A model generated the notes under the pieces. The model saw only the letters and a program-made list of their open reading frames with translations, was not told the origin of the DNA and did not search any database. DNA of 64,000 nucleotides. It comes from Lactobacillus laiwuensis (GTDB taxonomy: Bacteria > Bacillota > Bacilli > Lactobacillales > Lactobacillaceae). A program made the translations under genes and the position numbers. Positions 30,220 through 38,055 of this stretch are shown piece after piece. Location of the stretch: NCBI RefSeq assembly GCF_019972835.1, contig NZ_BPPB01000006.1:62001-126000 (forward strand), read 5' to 3'. Within the stretch, counting starts at the first letter, position 1, and every line of letters starts with the position of its first letter.

Positions 30220-33200
30220 ATGGCAGTAACCAAAGTTAAAGAAGCCCAAATGGAAAAAACTTTAATTGAGCAATTAACTCAAGGTATTAATCAATGGCGT
30301 TTACGTGAAGATTTAAAAACAATTCCGCAATTATGGGCTAACTTTTTTCAGATTCTTGAAGACAATAACCGCGATCAGCTTCATGATGTTCCACTAACAC
30401 AAAATGAAAAGGAAACCATTCGTACGCAAATAACTCAGCCTAATTTTTACCAAGCTGCCAAATTCTTGGCTGGTGCTAACAGACAAGTTAGGTATCACTT
30501 AAAACGTGATGATTCTTCTTTACCAGATGCCGATTTGTTGATTTTAGATAACACCAATATTGCTGGTGGAACTTCCGTTTATGAAGTGGTACACCAAGTA
30601 GAAGTCAATAAGTCGAGCTTGTCACCGCTTGATCAAGATAGGCGCTTTGATGTTACTCTCTTGATTAACGGCTTACCCCTAATTCATATTGAATTGAAGA
30701 CACCTAACTTTCCCTTTAAGGATGCATTTCGTCAAATTCAAAAGTATATAGACGAAGAAAAATTTAGTGATATCTATAATTTTGTGGAAATGTTTGTTGT
30801 TACCAATGGTACTAATACTCAGTACATTCCTGCTGGGCAAACTCTACGTGCTAATTTTTTGATTTCTTGGATTAATCAAGACAAGCAACAAGTTAATGAT
30901 TACTTAGATTTTGCGCATGAAGTCCTGTCCATTCCGATGGCACATCACATGATTGCTGACTATACTGTTTTAGATGACAATGCTCAGAGAATCATTCTGC
31001 TGCGTCCATATCAAATTCAAGCAATACAAGCAATTTTCGAAGCATCACGTGAAGGAAAGTCTGGCTTTATTTGGCACGCTACTGGTTCAGGTAAAACCCT
31101 GACTTCATATAAAGTCGCTCGTAACTTATTACAAATTCCAGCTATTGATAAGACAATTTTTCTAATAGATCGCAAAGATTTGGATATGCAAACTGTTTCA
31201 GCATTTCAAACTTATGCAAATAATGACACGATTGATGTGAAGGAAACCGCGAATAGTTTTGAATTGGCTAAGAAATTGGGTGATGGTAACCGCAATGTGG
31301 TTGTGACTACCAGACAGAAACTGCAAACGATATTCAAACGAATGGAAAATTCACCTGAAATTGCTAAAAAGTATGAAAAGTTGAAAGATTTACGCTTAGC
31401 TTTTATTGTTGATGAATGTCATAGAGCAGTTACGCCAACTCAAAAGAGAGAACTAGATCGATTTTTTAATCGTCAACCATTATGGTATGGCTTTACCGGT
31501 ACCCCAATTTTTGCGGAAAACGCACGGTCTGAAAACGGACAAGATGCTCGTACCACTGAGCAACTTTATGGTCCAATTTTACACAAATATACGATTGAAG
31601 ATGCAATTCATGATAAAAAAGTACTTGGCTTTAAAATCGATAACGAAGGAAATTCAAATCAAACAGATAATGATGATATTTATCTCACAGATGCTCACAT
31701 GAAGGCAGTGGTCAAGCAAATTTTAGCTTTAGCTTATCGTAAGCAAGGTCTTAGCAATGGCCACAGGTATTCTGCACTTTTTTCAACATCTTCTATTAAA
31801 CAAGCGCAGAAATACTATCACTTGTTTAAAGAGGCAATTGCCAACGGTGAAGTGCCTAATCGTATTCAAAAAGTGGCACCGGATTTTCCCCGCATAGCTA
31901 TTACGTATTCAATCTCTCAAAACGAAGATGAATCAATGGTTAACCAAGCAGAAATGAAACAGTCATTGGATGACTACAATAAAATGTTTAGTACCCAGCT
32001 TTCTATGACTGATATTCCTAGTTATAATCGCAATGTCAATGATCGTTTAGCATGCAAAAATAAAGCATATCAAACACGAGACCAACAACTAGACATAGTG
32101 ATCGTAGTTGATCGGTTATTGACTGGATTTGATGCACCAAGATTATCCACGTTATATTTGGACAGACCACCAATGAATGCCCAAAACCTCATACAAGCCT
32201 TTTCAAGAACAAACCGTATTTATGATGATGGCAAAAAATGGGGTCAAATAGTAACTTTCCAATATCCTAATCAGTATAGTGATGAAATAGATAAAGCGTT
32301 GACACTTTATGCGAATGGTGGCACTAATGGCGTTCTTGCTCCGGACTGGAATACGTCACGGAAGCGTTATGTACAAGCACGTAAGAAACTGGACAAATAT
32401 GTCGCTAATCCGCAGATATTGACTACACTTATTGATGCCCCTAAAAAAGAACAGAAACAGTTTGCTGAAGCTTTTCAAAAATATGATCAGGCGCTTGCTG
32501 CTATTAAAACTTATGATGAGTTAGATAAGCAGGACAAACTTCCAGCTTCTGCACAAGTTAATGTTGATGATATCCCATCTGAAATAGAAAACACTTTAGA
32601 AGGTACATACAAAAATATTATCGATAATTTAAAAGCAGAAAATAAAAATGATGACGACCCAGTAGACCTTGATCTTGATGAAGATTATGAGCTTGAATCT
32701 ATTCATATTAAAGAAGTGGATGAACGCTATATTATGTCACTCATTCAAGATTATATTTCAACAGCGAATCAGCAAAGCCAACAAGTAAATGTTGCACAAA
32801 AGTCTAAAGATCAAAGTGAGACTTCACAAGTTGGTAACTACATTGATCAGTATGCTAAAACTAATGAGCCACGTGCGAACCATATTCGTTCGATTTGGCA
32901 AGATGTTCAACTTAATCCTCAAAAATATTCTGATCAAAAAGTTGAAGATGTATTAGAAAACTCTATCAAACAGGAAAATAAAAAGATTTTAAGTCAACTT
33001 GCGGACGATTTTGGTCTTGATTATGGCAATTTGAATTATGTTGTTAATAATTACCAGCCTGATGAAATTAATCATAAAGGTATGGGAGATTTGGTAAGTA
33101 AAAGATATTTTGATAGGTTCAAAGAGACTCATCCTGATAGTAAATTAAAGAATTGGCTTAGCTGGAAGACTGAGGTACGCGAAAAGGTTAAGGTAGTTTA

Positions 33201-33237
33201 CAATACAAAGATTAAACCTTTAGAATCTGAAGAGTAA
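30220..33237 (+). CDS. hsdR: Type I restriction enzyme, motor and nuclease subunit HsdR
   Basis: 1005 aa. N-terminal RecB-like nuclease core: RRFDVTLLINGLPLIHIELK (Asp and Glu-x-Lys). Then SF2 translocase: ATGSGKT (about 288), VDECHRA (DEAD position), GFTGTPIF, and a second RecA lobe with IQAFSRTNRIYD. C-terminal helical domain contacts the methylase. The operon appears intact: a strong AAAGGAG before the ATG and an 18-nt gap from hsdS. Confidence 0.96.
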   Translation: MAVTKVKEAQMEKTLIEQLTQGINQWRLREDLKTIPQLWANFFQILEDNNRDQLHDVPLTQNEKETIRTQITQPNFYQAAKFLAGANRQVRYHLKRDDSSLPDADLLILDNTNIAGGTSVYEVVHQVEVNKSSLSPLDQDRRFDVTLLINGLPLIHIELKTPNFPFKDAFRQIQKYIDEEKFSDIYNFVEMFVVTNGTNTQYIPAGQTLRANFLISWINQDKQQVNDYLDFAHEVLSIPMAHHMIADYTVLDDNAQRIILLRPYQIQAIQAIFEASREGKSGFIWHATGSGKTLTSYKVARNLLQIPAIDKTIFLIDRKDLDMQTVSAFQTYANNDTIDVKETANSFELAKKLGDGNRNVVVTTRQKLQTIFKRMENSPEIAKKYEKLKDLRLAFIVDECHRAVTPTQKRELDRFFNRQPLWYGFTGTPIFAENARSENGQDARTTEQLYGPILHKYTIEDAIHDKKVLGFKIDNEGNSNQTDNDDIYLTDAHMKAVVKQILALAYRKQGLSNGHRYSALFSTSSIKQAQKYYHLFKEAIANGEVPNRIQKVAPDFPRIAITYSISQNEDESMVNQAEMKQSLDDYNKMFSTQLSMTDIPSYNRNVNDRLACKNKAYQTRDQQLDIVIVVDRLLTGFDAPRLSTLYLDRPPMNAQNLIQAFSRTNRIYDDGKKWGQIVTFQYPNQYSDEIDKALTLYANGGTNGVLAPDWNTSRKRYVQARKKLDKYVANPQILTTLIDAPKKEQKQFAEAFQKYDQALAAIKTYDELDKQDKLPASAQVNVDDIPSEIENTLEGTYKNIIDNLKAENKNDDDPVDLDLDEDYELESIHIKEVDERYIMSLIQDYISTANQQSQQVNVAQKSKDQSETSQVGNYIDQYAKTNEPRANHIRSIWQDVQLNPQKYSDQKVEDVLENSIKQENKKILSQLADDFGLDYGNLNYVVNNYQPDEINHKGMGDLVSKRYFDRFKETHPDSKLKNWLSWKTEVREKVKVVYNTKIKPLESEE

Positions 33238-33286
33238 AAATTGATAGTTATTATTTGTAAATGTGATATCCCGAAAGTCGTGAGAC

Positions 33287-34210
33287 ATGTTGCAAAAAAG
33301 TAAATATGATTTTTTAATGAAAAAGCCAATTATTGAAATTTTGGATGGAGATGCTTGCTTAGATAATTTAATTAGTGAGGATAAAATACATAATGGACAA
33401 CTTAAGAAAGTAGAGATTCATATGCCATATTTATCTGGTCCAGATATTTGTAGCTTATCCGAAAAGTTTGGAAGTCCAATTGAATATGATATATTCTCTC
33501 GCTGGTCATACATGTAAGAGATGTTTGAAAAGGCAAAATATAAAAATAAGACACAGGAAATTTTGAGCTATTTGTTTAGTAAAACTAATTTTAGCATGTG
33601 TAAAAATATTTCTGACTTGTCCGTTGAAATGTTCGAAGAGTATTATCAAAAAGCAACAACTCTAGCTATTAAAAAAATTAATAACTTCATTGATTATACT
33701 GGGGATAAATTAATTATTAAAAATAATAATGTGTTTTTAAAATCTGACCTGTTTGAAATAAAGAGCAAATATATCCAAAAGATTGACAGAACATACATTA
33801 AAGAGGTTCAAAGTAAAGCAAATGAAAATTTAAGGCAAGGCAACTTTGATAGTGTTTTAACTCAAGCAAGAACTCTTCTTGAAGAGGTATTTATGTATGT
33901 TCTTGAAGTAGATGGGATTCAACCTTCAAGAAAGGGAAATATTAAGAAACTGTATGGACAAGTTAAATTAGCTTATTCAATGAGTACAGGCAAAGATGTT
34001 GATAAGAGAATAAATGAATTACTTTCCGGTCTAGAAAATATCGTTGATGCGATAGCAGAAATGAGAAACAAAGAAAGCGATGCTCATGGTTTGGGAAGAA
34101 AAAGAATAAAAGTTGAAGAACACCATGCGCGTCTTGCTTTAAACGCTGCTTTAACTATGGCAGATTTTATTTTGTCAGTATCGGCAAAAAATATAAGTAA
34201 GAGAAAATAA
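33287..34210 (+). pseudogene. Abortive-infection (Abi C-terminal domain) gene split by an in-frame TAA
   Basis: Two open pieces in the same frame are separated by one TAA (33515-33517). The first, 76 aa, ends MPYLSGPDICSLSEKFG...SRWSYM; the second begins EMFEKAKY and continues for about 230 aa. Together they match abortive infection proteins: an N-terminal domain with YLSGPDIC and SRWxYM, then an Abi_C domain (QARTLLEEVFMYVL, GLENIVDAIAEMRNKESDAHG, HARLALNAALTMADFIL). The gene would be about 308 codons. An internal ATG at 33521 could still give a 229-aa protein, but no good ribosome site precedes it. Confidence 0.8.
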
Positions 34211-34252
34211 TTTCATATAAAAATTTATATTTAAAAAATGGAGATAAAGTGA

Positions 34253-35137
34253 ATGGCTAATCGACAAATTAATATTGAGAATCTAACTATGAAAGAAATT
34301 CTGATTGCAATGCGTCGTTTGGGTGGTCAGGTAACAAGGCGTGAAATTTGTTCAGATATTCGTGACAATTCCACTGCAATTTCTGAAAAAGAAGTGAATG
34401 AAATTAAGGTGTCTAAAAAAACTGGTAATAAATATAAACCTTTTGACTATACGTTTAATTATGCAGTTATGTATTTAGTAAGAACTGGTTTTTTAACTGA
34501 AGATGATCATCAAGTAGAATTATCTGAAAAAGGTCGTAAAGTTGATCTCGATATTTTTAATCCTGAAAAGGATGTTCGTCCCTTTTTGGAAGATAATAAT
34601 TCTCAGGAATTGAAGAAAAAGAGCTTGGCTGAAATTGATTCTGCTAAAGATACTACGGATGAAGTCACAGAGGAAGACCAGTGGAGACAAGATTTGCTAG
34701 ATGCCCTGATGAAAATGAGTCCGAAAAAATTTGAATTTTTTTGTCGCGGTTTGCTTACCAAAATGGGGATTGACGTTGATAAGACGATTGGCGTTAACTA
34801 TGTTGCCGATGGTGGCCTTGATGGTTTTGGCTATGTTCGCTCAAACGATTATCGTACTACCAGAGTGGCATTGCAGGCAAAACGCTGGCAAACCAATGTT
34901 TCTGCGCCAGAAATAGACAAGTTTCGCGGAGCAATGGATAAATATAACGCAGAGTTTGGCATTTTTATTACTAATTCTGATTTTACTCGCGGTGCAATTA
35001 AGACAGCACGTGAAGGGACAAGAATTATCACTTTGATTAATGGTGACGAAATCTGTGACCTGGTGGCAAAGTACAATTATTACGTAGAACCTGTGACCAC
35101 ATATAAGTTAAAGCCATTTTATACAGAAAAAGATTAA
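34253..35137 (+). CDS. mrr: Mrr-type modification-dependent restriction endonuclease
   Basis: 294 aa. N-terminal winged-helix Mrr_N domain (about 1-100), linker, and a C-terminal PD-(D/E)XK-like nuclease with DGGLDG (186-191) and the QAK triad in ALQAKRW (Gln208-Lys210), then FITNSDFTRGAI. Mrr-type type IV enzymes cut methylated DNA. Complete, with GGAG ahead of the ATG. It sits directly beside two methylase systems. Confidence 0.93.
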   Translation: MANRQINIENLTMKEILIAMRRLGGQVTRREICSDIRDNSTAISEKEVNEIKVSKKTGNKYKPFDYTFNYAVMYLVRTGFLTEDDHQVELSEKGRKVDLDIFNPEKDVRPFLEDNNSQELKKKSLAEIDSAKDTTDEVTEEDQWRQDLLDALMKMSPKKFEFFCRGLLTKMGIDVDKTIGVNYVADGGLDGFGYVRSNDYRTTRVALQAKRWQTNVSAPEIDKFRGAMDKYNAEFGIFITNSDFTRGAIKTAREGTRIITLINGDEICDLVAKYNYYVEPVTTYKLKPFYTEKD

Positions 35138-35191
35138 ACAACCTTTACGTTAACTAATTTATTGTTATTGCTTTACAGATAAGGTGATACT

Positions 35192-35497
35192 ATGTCGACT
35201 ATACAATTTGGAATTAGATTAGATAAGAAAGAAAAGCAAGAATTAGATGACAATGCCAAGCAAATCGGCTTGACGGTTGCTACGGCAGTTAAAATGCTTA
35301 TCTCTCAGTTTAACCATGATAAAGGATTTAGTTATCCTGTAAATCGTAAAGAGGATAATACATCAGATACAAATTTACCTTTCGAAGTTGAAAGGGCTAT
35401 GGTAATAGCTAAAGCTGAAGAGTTAGGATTGATTAAGGATAGTAGTATTAAAGTAGATAATCTAGATGATTGGAAAAAGCGGTGGACAGAAAATTAA
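35192..35497 (+). CDS. RelB/DinJ-family antitoxin
   Basis: 101 aa. The first 45 residues are a ribbon-helix-helix domain (TIQFGIRLDKKEKQELDDNAKQIGLTVATAVKMLISQF) as in DinJ; the remainder should bind the toxin. AAGGTGATACT precedes the ATG. The gene downstream is a decayed YafQ-type toxin, so this antitoxin now has no visible partner nearby. Confidence 0.87.
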   Translation: MSTIQFGIRLDKKEKQELDDNAKQIGLTVATAVKMLISQFNHDKGFSYPVNRKEDNTSDTNLPFEVERAMVIAKAEELGLIKDSSIKVDNLDDWKKRWTEN

Positions 35498-35794
35498 AAT
35501 ACGAAGTGCGTTTTGAAAAATCTTTTGTAAAAAGAATGGATAATTTACAAAGTATTTTTAATCAATCTACTGTTGATACAATAGATGCAAGGATGATAAC
35601 TAGGTATGTTTTTGAACTCCTAGCTATTGAAAAAATATACTGTTCATAAAGTTTTGAAAAAACTCTAGAGTGAATACCACGAATTTCATGTTCTTAATGA
35701 TTTACTAGTAATTTATTATCAGGTGGATGCCAAAAAACGTTTAAGTATGGTAACTATCACCAATCATAAGGAACTTTCTACTGGTAAGTTATGA
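35482..35794 (+). pseudogene. Decayed YafQ/RelE-type toxin
   Basis: A GTG at 35482 overlaps the antitoxin end and opens a 55-codon piece (KLKYEVRFEKSFVKRMDNL) that ends at TAA 35647-35649. The toxin C-terminus continues in the next frame, with a TAG at 35666, as EYHEFHVLNDLLVIYYQVDAKKRLSMVTITNHKELSTGKL, the typical end of YafQ/RelE toxins including the catalytic histidine region. So at least one frameshift and one nonsense codon have inactivated it. Confidence 0.8.
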
Positions 35795-35835
35795 AGTAAG
35801 ATTAAAAATAGCATCTTTTAAGAAAATAACGCCAA

Positions 35836-36321
35836 ATGAACAAAGACGAGACATTACATTACTTAGATCAACTTGGAATTAAATATGAAATAGTGGAGCA
35901 TCCAGCTGTTTATAATATGGCAGAAATGGAGCAGATTGAACTGCCACATCCTGAAGCTGATGCTAAAAACCTGTTTGTGAGGGATGATAAAAAACGAAAC
36001 TACTATCTTTTGACGATTAAGGGCGATAAAAGAGTCAACTTACAACAATTTCGTGAAGAAAATGGCACACGCAGGCTTAGCTTTGCTTCGCCAAAAGATT
36101 TAAAAGAAAAATTAGGCCTAGAACCTGGCTCCGTCACACCTTTAGGACTGTTAAATGATTCTGAGCATCAAATATCGTTTTACCTTGACTCATACTTTAG
36201 TCAACAGCCGAGAATTGCCGTTCATCCCAACGACAATACAGCTACTATTTGGCTAGATCCGCAAGACTTGCTTAAAGTCATAAAAGGTTTGGGTAATCCT
36301 GTTAGGGTAGTAAAGATGTAA
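35836..36321 (+). CDS. YbaK/ProX-type aminoacyl-tRNA deacylase
   Basis: 161 aa of the YbaK/INS-like fold, with YEIVEHPAVYNM and KNLFVRDDKKRNYYLLTIKG, GLEPGSVTPLGLLND. Members hydrolyse wrongly charged tRNA (Ala-tRNA(Pro) or Cys-tRNA(Pro)); the free-standing ProXp-ala form resembles this one best. The upstream sequence has no clear ribosome site. First gene after the defence island. Confidence 0.87.
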   Translation: MNKDETLHYLDQLGIKYEIVEHPAVYNMAEMEQIELPHPEADAKNLFVRDDKKRNYYLLTIKGDKRVNLQQFREENGTRRLSFASPKDLKEKLGLEPGSVTPLGLLNDSEHQISFYLDSYFSQQPRIAVHPNDNTATIWLDPQDLLKVIKGLGNPVRVVKM

Positions 36322-36340
36322 CTTTTATTCTGAATATTAT

Positions 36341-36380
36341 AAAAGATGGTAAATCTAAAAATAGGTTTACCATCTTTTTT
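36341..36380. terminator. Terminator between YbaK-type gene and rpiR
   Basis: A 13-base stem (AAAGATGGTAAA and its complement) around an 11-base loop, with a T run on the plus strand and A run on the other side, so it can serve both convergent genes. Confidence 0.9.
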
Positions 36381-36391
36381 TATATCAACTA

Positions 36392-37213
36392 TTAAATTTC
36401 TTTTTTTAATATTTCTGGTAGGACTTTTTCCTTGATGGAATTGCTATCAATTTTAGTATAAATTTCGTACCCGCGTGCTAACACATCGCACAGATAAAGT
36501 TGAGAAACTTGGCCAGCTACAGAACCAATATTTATAAATTCTCCCACTGCTGTTTGTAATTGAACATCGCCTAAATTTGCTATGGGTGAGCTCAATTCAT
36601 TAGAAATGGTAATGATTTTTGCACCGTTCTTTTTAGCTAGTTTTAAAGAGTCATATGTATCTTTGGTATGACCCGAAAGAGATAGGCCAATAACAACATC
36701 TTTTTTTGTTAGTAATGAACTAATTTGTACTTGAATGTGTGGATCAACTTCGGCATGCGCTATTAGACCTATCCTTAACCATGTTTTAGCAAAATCTTTT
36801 GCTGACTCTCCGGAATGCCCTAGGCCAAATAAATAGACCCGCTTGGCTTTAGCCAGTATCTTAACCGCTTTAAGTAAATTTTGGGGAAATAACAAACTTT
36901 TAGTTTTGTTGATTGAATCGATTAATAAGTTTGCACTTTCAATATAAAAGTTACTATCCCCACTAGTGGCAGCCAATTTATTCTGCGAAATTGATTCTTG
37001 TGCTAAATAAATTTTTAGTTTAGAAAAGCCTGAAAAGCCAAGTTTCTTGCAAAGGCGAATAATGGTAGCGTCGCTTGTGTCAGAAGCTATAGCCAATGAT
37101 TTTATCGTATCGTAAATTACTTGTTCTGCGTGACTAGCAATGTAATTAGCTAATTTTACTTCAGATTTGGTCAACTCTTTTTTGTTCTCATTAAATAATT
37201 GGATAAAATTCAT
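36392..37213 (-). CDS. RpiR-family transcriptional regulator
   Basis: 273 aa: N-terminal HTH_6 domain (SKVKLANYIASHAEQ, SDATIIRLCKKLGFSGFSKLK) and a C-terminal SIS sugar-phosphate-binding domain (VYLFGLGHSGESAKDF, GLSLSGHTKDTYDSLKLAKKNGAKIITISN). It is divergent from nanE-PTS and likely senses an amino-sugar phosphate to control that operon. A palindrome lies between the two start codons. Confidence 0.93.
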   Translation of the reverse strand: MNFIQLFNENKKELTKSEVKLANYIASHAEQVIYDTIKSLAIASDTSDATIIRLCKKLGFSGFSKLKIYLAQESISQNKLAATSGDSNFYIESANLLIDSINKTKSLLFPQNLLKAVKILAKAKRVYLFGLGHSGESAKDFAKTWLRIGLIAHAEVDPHIQVQISSLLTKKDVVIGLSLSGHTKDTYDSLKLAKKNGAKIITISNELSSPIANLGDVQLQTAVGEFINIGSVAGQVSQLYLCDVLARGYEIYTKIDSNSIKEKVLPEILKKEI

Positions 37214-37284
37214 TTCTTAAAAAGCCTCTTTCGCTAATGAGTAAATTATATCATCCTTTTTCAAGAAAACGATTGCATTTCCCG

Positions 37285-37333
37285 TCAAAAAATAATATCA
37301 TACTTTATGAAGTAAAACTTCAAAAAATAATAT
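37285..37333. repeat. Two 14-bp direct repeats flanking the nanE operator
   Basis: TCAAAAAATAATAT occurs exactly at 37285-37298 and 37320-37333, 35 bp apart, on either side of the palindrome at 37308-37322. Repeats 35 bp apart put copies on nearly the same DNA face (about 3.3 turns). Confidence 0.6.
37308..37322. promoter_or_regulatory. Palindromic operator candidate for the RpiR regulator
   Basis: TGAAGT-AAA-ACTTCA, a perfect six-base inverted repeat 31 nt before the nanE start in the divergent rpiR-nanE gap. RpiR proteins bind palindromes with TGAA/TTCA arms, so this is a likely operator; binding is inferred. Confidence 0.65.
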
Positions 37334-37352
37334 TAATGGAGTAAAAATACAC

Positions 37353-38054
37353 ATGGAAAAAGAAAAGTTCATTAATAAGATCCATAAGGGATTGATTGTT
37401 TCTTGCCAGGCTTTACCCGGAGAACCTTTGTATACTGAAAAAGGAGGGATAATGCCTCTTATGGCGAAGGCTGCTGAAGAAGCAGGTGCGGTAGGTATAC
37501 GTGCAAATTCAGTCCGTGATATTAAAGAAATTCAAGCTACGGTTAGTTTACCTATAATCGGAATCATTAAAAAGGACTATCCCCCTGAAGAGCCGTACAT
37601 TACACCAACGATGAAAGAAGTAGATGAATTAGTTGAAACCAAGGTTGATGTTATAGCTTTTGACTGCACTTTACGTCCTCGGCATGATGGACAAACCATT
37701 AATCAATTTATCAAAGAAGTTAAATTGAAATATCCGCATCAGTTAATGATGGCTGATATATCAAATTTTGAAGAAGCACAGAATGCTTATGAATGTGGCG
37801 TAGATTTTGTTGGTACTACCTTGGCTGGTTATACAGCTGAAAGTGAAAACAAGTCTGGACCAGATTTTCAATTAATTAAAAAAATTGTGGATGCTGATCT
37901 GCCACTAATTGCAGAGGGTAAAATTCATACTCCAGCTGAATTAAAAAAGGTAATAGACCTTAATCCGCTTGGAATCGTAGTTGGTGGTGCTATTACCAGA
38001 CCTCTGCAAATTGCTAGGACGTTCACTTCAGTATTTAAAAAAGGGAGAGAATAA
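37353..38054 (+). CDS. nanE: N-acetylmannosamine-6-phosphate 2-epimerase NanE
   Basis: 233-aa TIM-barrel. Motifs [41 protein letters not shown] and [10 protein letters not shown] fit NanE, which turns ManNAc-6-P into GlcNAc-6-P. There is no nanA, nanK or neuraminidase nearby, so the substrate likely arrives through the adjacent PTS, which would deliver ManNAc-6-P or a related amino sugar phosphate. The PTS gene starts 1 nt after the stop, so they share an operon. Confidence 0.93.
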   Translation: MEKEKFINKIHKGLIVSCQALPGEPLYTEKGGIMPLMAKAAEEAGAVGIRANSVRDIKEIQATVSLPIIGIIKKDYPPEEPYITPTMKEVDELVETKVDVIAFDCTLRPRHDGQTINQFIKEVKLKYPHQLMMADISNFEEAQNAYECGVDFVGTTLAGYTAESENKSGPDFQLIKKIVDADLPLIAEGKIHTPAELKKVIDLNPLGIVVGGAITRPLQIARTFTSVFKKGRE

Positions 38055-38055
38055 A

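Noticed and set aside
27366-33237. Phase-variable hsdS shuffling locus
   Set aside because: Only one hsdS is present, with no recombinase or inverted hsdS copies nearby.
37981-38055. GTG start of the PTS gene inside nanE
   Set aside because: It would overlap nanE by 74 nt; GGGAGAG precedes the ATG at 38056.
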